Assembly (NCBI GenBank): GCA_018902545.1
Contig: JAHIQM010000006.1
Coordinates: 1 to 64,000, forward strand
Direction of reading: 5' to 3'
Origin: Pseudomonadota bacterium
GTDB taxonomy: Bacteria; Desulfobacterota; Desulfovibrionia; Desulfovibrionales; Desulfomicrobiaceae
DNA length: 64,000 nucleotides
Position numbers and translations under genes: made by a program. Shown here one piece after another: positions 23,742-35,067 of the stretch. How positions within the stretch are numbered: position 1 is the first letter of the stretch; each line of letters begins with the position of its first letter. The notes below the pieces were generated by a model, which saw only the letters and a program-made list of their open reading frames with translations, did not search any database and was not told the origin of the DNA.

Positions 23742-24911
23742 ATGTCTGACCACACCACACCAAACAAGACGTTCTGGACTACGGCGAACATAATTACTGC
23801 CGTCATCCTGGTCATCGGACTGATTCTGACCGTCAAGCGTTTCACCATGGGGCTTGGATCGGTAACCAATCTGTCCGACGACAACCCCTGGGGCATCTGG
23901 ATCGGCTTTGACCTGCTCTGCGGCGTCGCCCTGGCCGCCGGCGGATACACGACCTCCGCGGCCGTGTACCTCTTCGGCATGAAGAAATACCATTCTGCGG
24001 TGCGCCCGGCCATCACCACGGCGTTCCTGGGCTACTCGTTCGTCGTATTCGCCCTGCTGTACGATCTCGGCCGCTATTACCGGCTGCCCTATCCGCTGAC
24101 CATCTTCCCCGGCCCCACCTCCTTCCTCTTTGAGGTAGGTTTGTGTGTGGCTCTGTACCTGACCGTTCTGGCCATCGAATTCTCGCCCGCGCTCTGGGAA
24201 ACCTTGCGTTGGAAGAAACTGCGGTTTTGGGCGCATAGCCTGACCCTGGTGCTGACCATCTTCGGTGTCGTCCTGTCCACCCTGCACCAGTCTTCCCTGG
24301 GCGGGTTGTACCTGATCGCTCCTTCGAAGCTGCATCCCCTGTGGTACTCGCCGTATCTGGCGATGTTCTTCTTCATCTCAAGCATTCCGGCCGGCCTCTC
24401 CATGGTCATCTTTGAGGGTCGCCTTTCGCACAAGTACCTGCATCACAAGATGGACCAGACCCACATCGACGAAGCACCGGGCGTGGCCCTCGGTTTTTCC
24501 AAGGCAGCGGCGGTGGTGCTTTTCGCCTACTTCACCCTGAAGTGGATCGGCGTGGCCCTGGACAACAACTGGCATCACCTGGCCACGGGCTGGGGCGCAT
24601 GGTTCCTGGTTGAGATGTTCGGCTTCGTGCTCCTGCCGTGTCTGATGTATGCGGTCGCAGCACGCGAGAAGAACCTGAACATGGCCTTCTACGCCTCCGT
24701 TGTCGCGGTGCTGGGCATCATTCTCAATCGTCTGAACATCTCGCTGGTGGCCTTCAACTGGCAGCTGCCAGCCGAAGCCCGCTATCTCCCCTCCTGGGAA
24801 GAGATCATGATCACCGTATTCATCGTCACCCTTGAAATCACCGTGTTGCGGATCTGCCTGAATAAGCTGCCGATCCTGCATGAACACCCTGAATTCAAGG
24901 GCGCGCACTAA
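23742..24911 (+). CDS. hmcC: Hmc integral membrane subunit HmcC (NrfD/PsrC family)
   Basis: This protein of about 389 residues has some ten hydrophobic helices and the NrfD-family look (WGIWIGFDLLCGVALAAGGY near residue 45, GRYYRLPYPLTIFPGPTSFL near 109). It probably exchanges quinol electrons or couples HmcB to charge movement. The ATG at 23742 has AAGGAG 8 nt upstream; a GTG at 23736 is the alternative. Located 12 bp after hmcB. Confidence 0.92.
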   Translation: MSDHTTPNKTFWTTANIITAVILVIGLILTVKRFTMGLGSVTNLSDDNPWGIWIGFDLLCGVALAAGGYTTSAAVYLFGMKKYHSAVRPAITTAFLGYSFVVFALLYDLGRYYRLPYPLTIFPGPTSFLFEVGLCVALYLTVLAIEFSPALWETLRWKKLRFWAHSLTLVLTIFGVVLSTLHQSSLGGLYLIAPSKLHPLWYSPYLAMFFFISSIPAGLSMVIFEGRLSHKYLHHKMDQTHIDEAPGVALGFSKAAAVVLFAYFTLKWIGVALDNNWHHLATGWGAWFLVEMFGFVLLPCLMYAVAAREKNLNMAFYASVVAVLGIILNRLNISLVAFNWQLPAEARYLPSWEEIMITVFIVTLEITVLRICLNKLPILHEHPEFKGAH

Positions 24912-24923
24912 AGGAGGCTTAAA

Positions 24924-25073
24924 ATGGAATTCATGACCTATCATGACTTCATGTTCTGGACCAAGGGCATGGCCTTTGTCGGCATGGGTATTGGTCTGGT
25001 GGCGTTCGTGGCCTTCTGGCTGTTCTTGACCGACAGGGACGAGGACAAGTTCGCAGACACGGAAGAAGAATAG
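24924..25073 (+). CDS. hmcD: Small Hmc membrane subunit HmcD
   Basis: A 49-residue gene, easily missed: MEFMTYHDFMFWTKG, then one transmembrane helix (GMGIGLVAFVAFWLFL), then an acidic tail DRDEDKFADTEEE. AAGGAGG sits just upstream of the ATG. Its size and place between hmcC and hmcE match the roughly 47-residue HmcD of Desulfovibrio. It is a structural or accessory part of the complex. Confidence 0.88.
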   Translation: MEFMTYHDFMFWTKGMAFVGMGIGLVAFVAFWLFLTDRDEDKFADTEEE

Positions 25074-25108
25074 GCTCGGTCTTTATCCGACCACTGAAGG
25101 AGTAATCT

Positions 25109-25783
25109 ATGTATGAGATATTGACTGGTCCGCTGCTCTGGATTGCCTTTGCGGTATTCTTTGTCGGCTTGACCACCCGGGTGGTGCTGTATTTCAAGGG
25201 TCTCGACTGGAGACTCGATCGCGTGGCCTACAAGCCGCATATGAACTACGGCATCAAAGGCGCGTTCAGGTCCGTGTATCGCTGGCTGGTGCCCTTCGGG
25301 ACGCACGGCTGGCGGGCCAAACCCATCTTCACGATCATGTTCTTCGCCTTCCACATCGGGCTGGTGATCGTGCCCCTGTTTCTGGAAGGGCACGCTGTCA
25401 TGATCAGAAACGGTCTGGGCATCGACTGGCCGGCCATGCCGCAGCTGCTGGCGGACATCCTGGCCATTGCGGCCTTCCTGGCCGGGCTCGGCATTGCCCT
25501 GCGCCGCCTGCTTTTGCCTGAGGTGCGCATCCTGACCGACATCAAGGACGTTATGCTCCTGGTGCTGGTCCTCACCCTGCTGGGCTCCGGCATCATCGCC
25601 ACCTACCACACCGCTAACTATTCGTTCTGGATCACCCTGCACGTCCTGTGCGGCGTGCTAGTGCTGCTCACCGCTCCCTTCACCAAGCTGGCCCACATTG
25701 CGCTCTTTTTCTGCACGCGCATTCAGATCGGCATGGATTTCGGGATCAAGCGCGGCGGAATGAAGTCCAATTTTGACTGGTAA
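25109..25783 (+). CDS. hmcE: Hmc cytochrome b-like membrane subunit HmcE
   Basis: This 224-residue protein has five hydrophobic helices and a NarI/DsrM-like plan. Possible heme b histidines are visible in [11 protein letters not shown] (helix 2 region) and [13 protein letters not shown] near the C-terminus. It would accept electrons across the membrane and pass them to the cytoplasmic HmcF. The ATG at 25109 follows AAGGAG. It lies between hmcD and hmcF with 35-bp and 17-bp gaps. Confidence 0.9.
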   Translation: MYEILTGPLLWIAFAVFFVGLTTRVVLYFKGLDWRLDRVAYKPHMNYGIKGAFRSVYRWLVPFGTHGWRAKPIFTIMFFAFHIGLVIVPLFLEGHAVMIRNGLGIDWPAMPQLLADILAIAAFLAGLGIALRRLLLPEVRILTDIKDVMLLVLVLTLLGSGIIATYHTANYSFWITLHVLCGVLVLLTAPFTKLAHIALFFCTRIQIGMDFGIKRGGMKSNFDW

Positions 25784-25800
25784 GCCAAGAGGAATACAAT

Positions 25801-27183
25801 ATGCCCGAAGGTACAATTTGTAATAAGAGGCCCGTTGCCACTCGAGAGGACCTTGATGCCCTCTTGGCCGACGGCAACGGCAAGAAATACTACGCGGAAA
25901 TGGAAGAACTGGATGTGGATGTCGAGAAGCTCTGGGCGACCATTCAGAAGACCATGAAATCACGAACTAAAACTTGGCTGGAGATCTGCGCCCATTGCGG
26001 ACTCTGCGCCGACAGCTGCTTTCTGTACAGTGTCAACGAGCGCGATCCCAAACAGGTGCCCTCGTACAAGATCCAGTCCACCCTGGGTGAGATCGTCAAG
26101 AAGAAGGGCAATGTGACCAACGAGTTCATGCGCATGTGCATGGACACGGCCTGGTCCAAGTGTACCTGTTGCAACCGTTGCGGTACGTTCTGTCCCTACG
26201 GTATCGACATGGGCGTCATGTTCAGCTACCTGCGCGGACTGCTCCATTCCCAGGGATTCGTGCCGTGGGAACTGAAGATCGGCGCAGGCATGCATCGCCT
26301 TTTCAGGGCCCAGATGGACGTCACCGTCGAGGAGTTTGTCGATACCTGCGAGTGGATGGTTGACGAAGCCCTGGAGGAATGGCCTTGCCTGGAAATTCCC
26401 ATCGACAAGGAAGACGCCGATATCGTCTACATGATCAACGCCCGCGAGGCCAAGCATTACCCTGAAGACATCGTTGAGGCGGCCATCCTGTTCCATGTAG
26501 CCGGAGAAAATTGGACCATGCCCTCTGAGGGTTGGGAAATGACCAGTTTGTCCCTGTTTGCCGGCGACTGGGAAGCCTGCAAGATGCAGGTCGAAACCGT
26601 GTACGGTGCCATGGAGCGTCTGCGCCCCAAACGTATGGTTGCCACTGAATGCGGGCATGCCTATCGCGCCACCGTCATTGAAGGCCCGTACTGGGCCGGC
26701 AGACCCGATGGACAGCCGCCCGTGGAATGCATCCACTACGTCGAATGGGTGGCCGAAGCCCTGGAGACCGGCAAACTGGTGATCGATCCGACCAAGAGAA
26801 TCAAGGAACCGGTCACCCTGCAGGACTCATGCAACTACGTACGTAATGCGGGGCTGCGTGACTGCGGACGCATCATAATGAAACACATCGCCGAAGACTT
26901 CCGCGAGATGTCCCCCAACAAAGAACACAACTATTGTTGCGGCGGCGGTGGCGGATTTAATGGCATTGGGCGCTATCGGAAGCAGCGCAACACCGCCCTG
27001 AAGATGAAGCGTGAGCAGATTCTGGATACCGGCGTCAAATTCGTTATTGCTCCGTGCCATAACTGCTGGGACGCCATTCGCGATCTGGAAGAAGAATTCG
27101 AAATTGGTATCCGCTGGAGCTTCCTGAAGCCGATTCTGATCAAGATGCTGGTGATTCCGGAACATCTCCTGCCGCAGGAATAA
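25801..27183 (+). CDS. hmcF: Hmc cytoplasmic iron-sulfur protein HmcF (HdrD-like)
   Basis: This 460-residue protein has two [4Fe-4S] motifs, [11 protein letters not shown] (63-73) and [14 protein letters not shown] (121-134). Two CCG-type segments follow ([10 protein letters not shown] near 342 and [10 protein letters not shown] near 380), as in heterodisulfide reductase HdrD/DsrK. No signal peptide is present, so it faces the cytoplasm, where it may reduce a thiol/disulfide partner. It is the last gene of the hmc operon before a stem-loop. Confidence 0.92.
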   Translation: MPEGTICNKRPVATREDLDALLADGNGKKYYAEMEELDVDVEKLWATIQKTMKSRTKTWLEICAHCGLCADSCFLYSVNERDPKQVPSYKIQSTLGEIVKKKGNVTNEFMRMCMDTAWSKCTCCNRCGTFCPYGIDMGVMFSYLRGLLHSQGFVPWELKIGAGMHRLFRAQMDVTVEEFVDTCEWMVDEALEEWPCLEIPIDKEDADIVYMINAREAKHYPEDIVEAAILFHVAGENWTMPSEGWEMTSLSLFAGDWEACKMQVETVYGAMERLRPKRMVATECGHAYRATVIEGPYWAGRPDGQPPVECIHYVEWVAEALETGKLVIDPTKRIKEPVTLQDSCNYVRNAGLRDCGRIIMKHIAEDFREMSPNKEHNYCCGGGGGFNGIGRYRKQRNTALKMKREQILDTGVKFVIAPCHNCWDAIRDLEEEFEIGIRWSFLKPILIKMLVIPEHLLPQE

Positions 27184-27190
27184 GTCTGAC

Positions 27191-27223
27191 AACGGTGCGC
27201 CGCGCTGGGCGCGGCGTACCGTT
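27191..27223 (+). terminator. Stem-loop after hmcF
   Basis: AACGGT-CGCCGCGC pairs with GCGCGGCG-ACCGTT around a short loop. It lies 8 bp after the hmcF stop, with only a weak T stretch after it. It would end or reduce transcription into rrf2. Confidence 0.6.
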
Positions 27224-27546
27224 CTAAAGCGTTTCCGGCATTCTTGGCGATACGTTCAGAGCATCGTGATGTGGCTTGGTTACTGCTTCAAGTCGGGAAA
27301 TAGCGAAAGCCTCTCCAGCGGCCATGGGTTCGGCACGGGCAGGCTGATTTGCTATCGCCCAGGTGAATCCACGTGGTCAGGCTGGACGGCGGTGGGGCGG
27401 AAGCAACCATATTGCCTTTCCCCTTGCCGATCACCCCTCGAATATCTGTCGTGACACGCCTGGATTTTGTTCTTACCGGCACGCTTTAGACTGGTTGCTG
27501 TTCTGTCCTGTATGGGAAACGAGCTCTTGGAATTTTGGAGGACCGG
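27224..27546 (+). other. Gap between hmcF and rrf2
   Basis: About 320 bp without a convincing gene. In Desulfovibrio vulgaris a response-regulator gene rrf1 lies at this position; none is found here. ATAGCGAAAGCCT (near 27300) can pair imperfectly with AGGCTGATTTGCTAT (near 27341), giving a roughly 55-nt fold of unknown meaning. The rrf2 promoter should be in this stretch but no clear boxes were found. Confidence 0.4.
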
Positions 27547-27966
27547 ATGCGTTTGACCACAAAGAGCAAGTATGGAACTCGTCTGCTGCTAGATATCGCC
27601 ATCAATGACGAGAAAGGTTGGGTCAATACGACAGATATCGCCAGGCGTCAGAATATCTCTCAAAAATATATAGAGAAGCTGATAGCGGGGTTGCGGCGCA
27701 GTGGGTTTATCAAGAGTAAGCGCGGCCCCTTAGGCGGACACAAGCTGGCCAAATCTCCTTTTGAAATCACGGTCGGAGATGTGGTCCGCATTTTGGAGGC
27801 CGGCGACACGTCGAGCAAGTGTTCCGATTGCGACACAGGTTGTGATGAATGCTCCCAACGTGATGAATGCCTCATTCAGTTTGTATGGATCGAGGCGCAC
27901 AATGTTCTCATGAAAAGCCTCGACTCACACAGACTGGGCGACCTGATCAAACACCGGCACCCCTGA
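27547..27966 (+). CDS. rrf2: Rrf2-family transcriptional regulator
   Basis: This 139-residue winged-helix regulator (MRLTTKSKYGTRLLLDIAIN; recognition region IARRQNISQKYIEKLIAGLR at about 31-50; RGPLGGHKLAK wing) has a C-terminal Cys-rich stretch C-x2-C-x3-C-x2-C-x5-C at about 98-114. Family members such as IscR and NsrR bind [2Fe-2S] through three Cys, so this one may sense redox or iron-sulfur state. In Desulfovibrio, Rrf2 represses hmc. The ATG at 27547 follows GGAGG; it is chosen over a TTG at 27535. Confidence 0.9.
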   Translation: MRLTTKSKYGTRLLLDIAINDEKGWVNTTDIARRQNISQKYIEKLIAGLRRSGFIKSKRGPLGGHKLAKSPFEITVGDVVRILEAGDTSSKCSDCDTGCDECSQRDECLIQFVWIEAHNVLMKSLDSHRLGDLIKHRHP

Positions 27967-28042
27967 ACGCCTTTGGTCTCCCATTTAAAGCCCCGCTAAG
28001 CGGGCGCGCAAGACGATTCGGGGCACTTTTCGAAGGATCCGA

Positions 28043-28621
28043 TCAGGATCGTCTTCCCATAATCAAATCCTCCTGAGTTCTCTTTGGCACATAGTGTGCC
28101 CCCGTTTCATCCCGATAATATCTGATTGAGCCGTCTTGCGGCACATCCACGATGCGCACATCCTCCACCGGCTTGCCGAGCGCCAGCACCAGACCGATTT
28201 CGAGTTCCTGGTCCAAAGAGAAGTGTGCGCGCAGTTTTTCGCGGTCTATGGCCCCGAGCATACATCCGCCGAGGCCCTTTTCAACCGCGCCAAGCAGCAT
28301 GGTCTGAGCTGTGATGCCGAGGTCGAACTTGGCGAAATCCCAGTCCTTGGCCGTGTTGAGCATAATGATGTACGCTGAAGGGCGCTCCGTCGGGGCAGGA
28401 CCGTCCCAGTCTTTCAGATAGGCGGCCCATTTCAGGCAGTCAAAGATGGCGTCGTTGTCTTTTCTTGAGGTGCTCAGGAGGAAACGCAGGGGCTGCTTGT
28501 TGGCCGCCGAGGGGCAGATTCTGGCCAGGGCCACGAGTTCTTCGAGGGTGGCCATGGGGATGGCGACGGAGTTGTCGAATCTGCGGTAGCTGCGATTTTT
28601 AAGGACTAGGTTTTTAAGCAT
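28043..28621 (-). CDS. Nitroreductase-family FMN protein
   Basis: This protein of about 192 residues starts at the ATG at 28621 (MLKNLVLKNRSYRRFD), which has AAGGAGG just upstream; a longer frame to 28783 runs into a REP-like repeat. SYRRFD and ICPSAANKQPLRFLL (FMN phosphate and ring contacts) plus GLGGCMLGAI are typical of the NADH oxidase/nitroreductase fold. The substrate is not predictable. Single-gene unit, convergent with rrf2. Confidence 0.85.
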   Translation of the reverse strand: MLKNLVLKNRSYRRFDNSVAIPMATLEELVALARICPSAANKQPLRFLLSTSRKDNDAIFDCLKWAAYLKDWDGPAPTERPSAYIIMLNTAKDWDFAKFDLGITAQTMLLGAVEKGLGGCMLGAIDREKLRAHFSLDQELEIGLVLALGKPVEDVRIVDVPQDGSIRYYRDETGAHYVPKRTQEDLIMGRRS

Positions 28622-28684
28622 GGGGGCCTCCTTGTGGGGGGTACAAAAAAATAAGAGTTGTGTTTGGGCAAAGAGCGGCGGGTC

Positions 28685-28842
28685 GGTCCGTGGCCAGGGC
28701 CGGGCCAAAACTCCCTCGCTGGCCTCGTAGAGCCGCATCATTGCTGGCACGAACACAGTATGGCGCTTTTGGCGGGGGAGCAATGATGCGGCAAACGATG
28801 CCTGGCTCGGTCAGACAGTCGGCCCGGCCCTGGCCACGAACC
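28685..28842. repeat. REP-like long inverted repeat upstream of the nitroreductase gene
   Basis: The left arm GTGGCCAGGGCCGGGCC (within 28685-28706) and right arm GGCCCGGCCCTGGCCAC (within 28821-28842) pair. Inside, GCCGCATCATTGCT (28732-28745) pairs with AGCAATGATGCGGC (28779-28792). The block ATGCCTGGCTCGGTCAGACA near 28799 is shared with the elements at 7805 and 14562. This places the island's repeat family in the core as well. Confidence 0.65.
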
Positions 28843-28921
28843 GGCCCGCCTTGAGCTTTGTGCGGCAGAAATTTTTTTGCCTGTGTTTGAGTTCACTGCA
28901 AAAAGTCGCGAAGGAACCTCA

Positions 28922-29004
28922 GCGTCATTCCCGCGAAGGCGGGAATCCATTCTTTTCAAATAGTTAAAAGACATTGACCCTCTTTTTAAGGGGATGACGA
29001 TTTT
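28922..29004. repeat. dRS3-like element (copy 2), with AGTTAAAA spacer and ATGACG end
   Basis: CGTCATTCCCGCGAAGGCGG with AATCCATTCTTTTCA is followed by ATAGTTAAAAGACATTG and AGGGGATGACGATTTTTTGC. Both ends (CGTCATTCCC and GGGGATGACG) are reverse complements of each other, so the whole is about an 80-bp element with terminal inverted repeats. The copy at 60849 has the same order. It lies directly after the tgt stop. Confidence 0.65.
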
Positions 29005-29016
29005 TTGCAGAGATAT

Positions 29017-30824
<1,808 letters not shown>

Positions 30825-30903
30825 GTGCGGTCAGGTCTGAAGACGCCGAGCCTTGCCTGACAGTTTTTTTCGGCAACCTCAAGTTTTTTGCATGGAGGCA
30901 AAC

Positions 30904-31233
30904 ATGGAACAGATTCTGGTCTACATGACGGCCCCTGGCCAGGAATCGGCGCAACAAATCGGTGAAGCCCTGCTCGAAGCGCGTCTGGCCGCCTGCGTGA
31001 ACATCCTGCCGCAGGTGCGGTCCATGTACTGGTGGGAAGGGGCGATCCAGCGCGATACCGAAGTGATTGTCCTGGCCAAGACCGTAGCGGAGCTTTTCGA
31101 GCCGCTCAAGGCTTGCGTTCTCGGGCTGCATCCTTATGAAGTACCTTGCGTGGTGGCCGTGAGCCTGGATCATGGCCACGAGCCGTTTTTGAGGTGGATC
31201 GCGGAGCAGACCCGCGCCCATTCGGGGCAATGA
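30904..31233 (+). CDS. cutA: CutA-like divalent-cation tolerance protein
   Basis: This 109-residue protein starts at the ATG at 30904 with GGAGG upstream; longer in-frame starts at 30892 or 30853 are less likely. The pattern ILVYMTAPG, AACVNILPQVRSMYWWEG, and HPYEVPCVVAV is the CutA trimer signature. The exact role is unsettled (copper tolerance or signal-like binding). It is followed by miaB after 78 bp on the same strand. Confidence 0.92.
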   Translation: MEQILVYMTAPGQESAQQIGEALLEARLAACVNILPQVRSMYWWEGAIQRDTEVIVLAKTVAELFEPLKACVLGLHPYEVPCVVAVSLDHGHEPFLRWIAEQTRAHSGQ

Positions 31234-31311
31234 CCCCCAAAATCAGTTGACTGGCTGAAAAAAACGTTCATAGCAATGCGCAACGCAAAGCAGAGGAGGC
31301 GACCCTTTTCC

Positions 31312-32646
31312 GTGAGGTTTCACATACTGACTTTTGGCTGCCAGATGAACGTGGCCGACGGGGACTGGCTGACCCAGTCTCTGGTCTCCAGAGGCTGGAC
31401 CGAGACGGCGGAGTCCGACGCCCAGGTTTACGTGGTCACGACCTGCAGCGTGCGGGAGAAGCCCGAACAGAAGGTGTATTCCCTGCTCGGCCGGCTGAAG
31501 GCTTACGTTGACCGCGACCCGGACGTGTTCGTGGCCGTGGGCGGCTGCGTCGCCCAGCAGATCGGCGAGGAATTCTGGAACCGTTTTCCTTTCGTCCGGC
31601 TGGTCTTCGGCACCGACGGCACGGCCATGGTGCCTCAGGCCCTGGAACGACTGGTCGCCGATCCGGCCCTGCGGGTCAGCCTGCTTGATTTCCTGGACCA
31701 TTACCCGGAGCGGGAACAGCCCGAGGGCGGGGCTGTCCAGGCCCAGGCCTTTGTGAACATCATGCAGGGCTGTGATAATTTTTGTACCTATTGCATAGTG
31801 CCGTTCACCCGGGGGCGGCAGAAATCGCGCGCTGCAGGCGCCGTGGTGGCCGAATGCGAGGCCCTGATGCAGCGCGGAGCCCGTGAACTGACCCTCTTGG
31901 GGCAGAACGTGAACAGTTACGGCCAGGACAAGCACGGGGACGGAACATCTTTTGCTGACCTGCTGGGCAGGATTGCCGCTATCCCGGGTTTGCTGCGTCT
32001 CAAGTTTACGACATCGCATCCCAAAGACATCGCTCCGGAGGTCGTGACGGCTTTCGGTGCCTTGCCCAGCCTCTGCCCGCAGCTGCACCTGCCCGTGCAG
32101 TCCGGGTCCGACGCGGTCCTGAAGGCCATGGGGCGCAAGTACACGCGGGCCCGCTATCTGCAAACCGTGCGGGATTTGCGCCAGGCGTGCCCGCACATCG
32201 CCCTGACCACGGACATCATCGTGGGTTTTCCGGGGGAGACGGTTCGGGATTTTGAGGATACCCTGGAGCTCATGCGCGAGGTCGGCTTCGAGTCGAGCTT
32301 CTCCTTCAAGTATTCGGATCGGCCGGGAGTACGGGCCGAGAAGATGGACTTCAAGGTGCCCGAAGAGGAGAAGGCCAGGCGTTTGGCCATTCTGCAGGAG
32401 CTGCAGGACCGGATGACCTTGGAAAGCCTTGCCGCGCAGGTGGGGTCGGAGACGGACGTTCTGGTCGAGGGGCAGAGCAGGATGCAGGACGGCGAGCATG
32501 TTTTTTGGAGAGGCCGCGACGGGGGCGGACGGATCGTCAATTTTTCTTCCCCCGCGCCCGACCTGACGGGCAGAATGGTTCGCGTGCGCATCGTGGACGC
32601 GAAGAAACACTCCCTCACGGGAGAGATTCGAGGTGAGCCGTGGTAG
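31312..32646 (+). CDS. miaB: tRNA-2-methylthio-N6-dimethylallyladenosine synthase MiaB
   Basis: This radical-SAM methylthiotransferase of about 444 residues adds the methylthio group at A37 of tRNAs that read U-starting codons. The UPF0004 domain carries FGCQMN, CSVREK and GGCVAQQ cysteines; the radical SAM site is CDNFCTYC; a TRAM domain ends the protein. The GTG at 31312 (MRFHILTFGCQMN) fits family N-termini and has AGGAGG about 12 nt upstream; an ATG at 31276 would add 12 basic residues. Overlaps the next gene by 7 bp. Confidence 0.92.
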   Translation: MRFHILTFGCQMNVADGDWLTQSLVSRGWTETAESDAQVYVVTTCSVREKPEQKVYSLLGRLKAYVDRDPDVFVAVGGCVAQQIGEEFWNRFPFVRLVFGTDGTAMVPQALERLVADPALRVSLLDFLDHYPEREQPEGGAVQAQAFVNIMQGCDNFCTYCIVPFTRGRQKSRAAGAVVAECEALMQRGARELTLLGQNVNSYGQDKHGDGTSFADLLGRIAAIPGLLRLKFTTSHPKDIAPEVVTAFGALPSLCPQLHLPVQSGSDAVLKAMGRKYTRARYLQTVRDLRQACPHIALTTDIIVGFPGETVRDFEDTLELMREVGFESSFSFKYSDRPGVRAEKMDFKVPEEEKARRLAILQELQDRMTLESLAAQVGSETDVLVEGQSRMQDGEHVFWRGRDGGGRIVNFSSPAPDLTGRMVRVRIVDAKKHSLTGEIRGEPW

Positions 32647-33134
32647 ACATGATGGTTTTCGGATTGGCCCTGGACGAGGATTCGCAGATGCCGATCCTGA
32701 TACTCAAGGATACGTCGGAAGATATCATATTTCCCATCTGGATCGGTGCCATGGAGGCCATGTCCATTTCCATGGCGCTAAACAAGGTTGCTGTACCCAG
32801 ACCCATGACCCATGACCTGATCCTGACCATACTGGAAAAGATGGAGACCAAACTTACGGCGGTGGAGATCATCTCCATTCACGAAGGCACGTATTATGCC
32901 GAACTCGTGCTTGAGGGCGAGTCCGGTGAGCGCCGCGTCGATTGCAGGCCCTCGGACTCCATCGCCCTGGCCCTGCGGGCCGAGGTGCCCATCCGTGTGT
33001 CGCCGGAGGTCATCGCCTTGAACAAGACCCTGCAGAAAGGCGCGTTTCAGGAGGTTGTTACGGGCGAGGACAGCGAGAAGTGGACGGATATCCTCTCCAA
33101 GTACAGCCTGGACGACCTCAAGTACAAGATGTGA
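32640..33134 (+). CDS. DUF151 bifunctional nuclease-family protein
   Basis: This 164-residue protein starts with GTG at 32640 inside the end of miaB. Motifs ILILKDTSEDIIFPIWIGAM, RPMTHDLI and DCRPSDSIALALRAEVPI are the DUF151 (BFN) signature. Members act as RNase/DNase or as folding-related factors in other organisms; the role here is open. Translational overlap with miaB suggests co-expression with tRNA modification. Confidence 0.88.
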   Translation: MVDMMVFGLALDEDSQMPILILKDTSEDIIFPIWIGAMEAMSISMALNKVAVPRPMTHDLILTILEKMETKLTAVEIISIHEGTYYAELVLEGESGERRVDCRPSDSIALALRAEVPIRVSPEVIALNKTLQKGAFQEVVTGEDSEKWTDILSKYSLDDLKYKM

Positions 33135-33141
33135 CCGAAGC

Positions 33142-33795
33142 GTGATCGATTTGCACACCCATTCGAGCTTCAGCGACGGGGAGCTCATCCCGGCCGAATT
33201 GGCCCGCCGGGCCAAGGTGGCCGGATACCGTGCCATCGCCATCACCGACCACGCCGACGCCTCGAACATGGGTTTCGTACTGCCGCGATTGGCCGCCATG
33301 GCGCGGGAGTACTCCATCTACATGGACCTGATCATTGTGCCCGGAGTGGAGCTGACCCATGTACCGCCCGCCCTCCTGGATCAGGAGGTGCGCCGGGCCC
33401 GTGATCTTGGCGCGGGGATAGTCGTGGTCCACGGTGAAACCATTGTCGAGCCCGTGGACGTGGGGACCAATCTCGCGGCCATCGAGGCCGGGGCAGACGT
33501 GCTGGCGCATCCGGGGCTGATCACGCCGGAGGAGGTCCGCCTGGCGGCGGAAAAGGGCGTGCTGCTTGAGATCACCACCCGCTCGGGACATGCCTACACC
33601 AACGGCCATGTCCTGGCCCTGGCGCGCAGGCACGGGGCGAAAATGGTGGTCAACAACGATGCCCATGCCCCCCGGGATCTGGTCGGGGCGGATCTGCGCA
33701 GCAAGATTGCGTTTGGTTGCGGCATGACTCTGGATGAATACCGGCAGGCAGATGGCCATGCCTGGGCTCTTGTGTCCCGGTTCCTTTCCCTGTAG
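33142..33795 (+). CDS. PHP-domain phosphoesterase
   Basis: This protein of about 217 residues begins at GTG 33142 with IDLHTHSSFSDGEL, the first PHP metal site (HxH). ITDHADAS is the second, and HPGLITPEE, NNDAHAP (near 177) supply later ligands. PHP proteins are metal-dependent phosphoesterases; family context here gives no substrate. An earlier in-frame start at 33055 lies within the DUF151 gene and is rejected. It lies between DUF151 and tolQ. Confidence 0.85.
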   Translation: MIDLHTHSSFSDGELIPAELARRAKVAGYRAIAITDHADASNMGFVLPRLAAMAREYSIYMDLIIVPGVELTHVPPALLDQEVRRARDLGAGIVVVHGETIVEPVDVGTNLAAIEAGADVLAHPGLITPEEVRLAAEKGVLLEITTRSGHAYTNGHVLALARRHGAKMVVNNDAHAPRDLVGADLRSKIAFGCGMTLDEYRQADGHAWALVSRFLSL

Positions 33796-33850
33796 TGAAC
33801 CGAAAATTTGTTGTGCCCTCTCTAATCTCGTAGTGTAAAAGGTGACAGTT

Positions 33851-34642
33851 ATGGACGCAGTAGCTCAGACAGGTGTTGTTGAGCAGATGAATGTTACGCA
33901 GCCTCTCGACCCGGCTCAAGCCCTCGGTGCCGCCACGCAACTGGGCGGTATGTCGGAGATGGGCTTGTGGGATATGATGGTAAACGCAACTGTGGTTGTG
34001 CAGGGAGTCATGCTCCTTTTGGCAGTCATGTCGCTCATCAGCTGGTCGATCATTTTCTATAAAATAATCCAGATCAATCTGGGTCGGCGCAAGGCGCTTC
34101 ATGAAAGAGCCCTGTTCCAGAACGCGACGAACCTGGCCGACGGAGTGCAGACCCTGCGCGAACAGGGCAATTCGGCTCTGTATCCCATCGCCAAGAGGGG
34201 CTTGATGGAGTTTCGTCGTCTGGAGCAGTCCGTCATCCACCCCAACCTGAAGTTCCGCGTCGCCGGGGACAACCTGCGCCGGGTACTCGAACAGGGGGTC
34301 AGCGAAGGGCTCGGGGAGATGTCCAGGTCCTTGTCATTTCTGGCCACCTGCGCCAACGCGGCTCCGTTCATCGGCCTTTTCGGCACGGTCTGGGGCATCA
34401 TGAATTCCTTTCATGCCATCGGACAGATGAAAACGGCGGCGCTGGCTGCGGTTGCGCCCGGCATCTCCGAAGCGCTGGTGGCCACGGCCATCGGCCTGGC
34501 CGTGGCCATCCCGGCGACCATCGCCTACAACACCTTTCTGGGCATGATCCACACCGTGCAGACGGAGATGGAATGCTTTGCCAGCGAATTTTTGAATCGC
34601 GCCCAGCTTGAACTTCCGTGGATGAACAAGCGGAGTGAATAA
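33851..34642 (+). CDS. tolQ: TolQ/ExbB proton-channel subunit
   Basis: This inner-membrane protein of about 263 residues has one helix near 45-67 ([20 protein letters not shown]) and two later helices around [20 protein letters not shown] and [20 protein letters not shown], the MotA/TolQ/ExbB pattern. It uses proton flow with TolR to energise TolA. The ATG at 33851 follows AAGGTGA; a GTG at 33842 is possible. First of five tol-pal genes with 3- to 40-bp gaps. Confidence 0.92.
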   Translation: MDAVAQTGVVEQMNVTQPLDPAQALGAATQLGGMSEMGLWDMMVNATVVVQGVMLLLAVMSLISWSIIFYKIIQINLGRRKALHERALFQNATNLADGVQTLREQGNSALYPIAKRGLMEFRRLEQSVIHPNLKFRVAGDNLRRVLEQGVSEGLGEMSRSLSFLATCANAAPFIGLFGTVWGIMNSFHAIGQMKTAALAAVAPGISEALVATAIGLAVAIPATIAYNTFLGMIHTVQTEMECFASEFLNRAQLELPWMNKRSE

Positions 34643-34645
34643 ACC

Positions 34646-35053
34646 ATGCAGGTAAATTCGGGAAAAGGTTTTCTGGCGGAGATCAACGTCACGCCCTTTG
34701 TGGATGTCATGTTGGTGCTGCTCATCATTTTCATGGTGACGGCCCCCATGCTGACCCAGGGTGTGGAAGTGGATCTGCCCGAAACCAGGGCAGTGGAAAC
34801 CCTGCCCGAGGACAGCGACACAGTGGTGTTGCAGGTGCTCAAGGACGGGACCATCAAACTGGACAAGTACGAGGTCAAGGTTGAAGAATTGGGTAATTAT
34901 CTCAAGCGTATGGAATTTCAACCAGGAAAGCTGCTCTATCTGCAGGCCGACAAGGACGTTGCCTATGGCGTGGTCGTCAAGGTGATGGCGGAGGTCAGGG
35001 CTGCTGGCGTGCAGAAGCTTGGAGTCGTGGCGGAACCTGAGGAAGAGAACTAG
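34646..35053 (+). CDS. tolR: TolR/ExbD proton-channel subunit
   Basis: This 135-residue protein has an N-terminal helix with the conserved membrane Asp ([20 protein letters not shown], about 12-31) that carries protons. The soluble periplasmic domain follows. The gap to tolQ is 3 bp and the ATG is directly in the tolQ end region, so it is translationally linked. It pairs with TolQ to drive TolA. Confidence 0.93.
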   Translation: MQVNSGKGFLAEINVTPFVDVMLVLLIIFMVTAPMLTQGVEVDLPETRAVETLPEDSDTVVLQVLKDGTIKLDKYEVKVEELGNYLKRMEFQPGKLLYLQADKDVAYGVVVKVMAEVRAAGVQKLGVVAEPEEEN

Positions 35054-35067
35054 GATAAGGCGTAGAA

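Noticed and set aside
31243-32610. Long open frame antisense to miaB
   Set aside because: It mirrors the strong miaB coding frame in GC-rich DNA and has no ribosome site or recognisable protein. The same applies to the antisense frames at 46352-47914, 53437-54852, 15164-16276 and 17265-18581.
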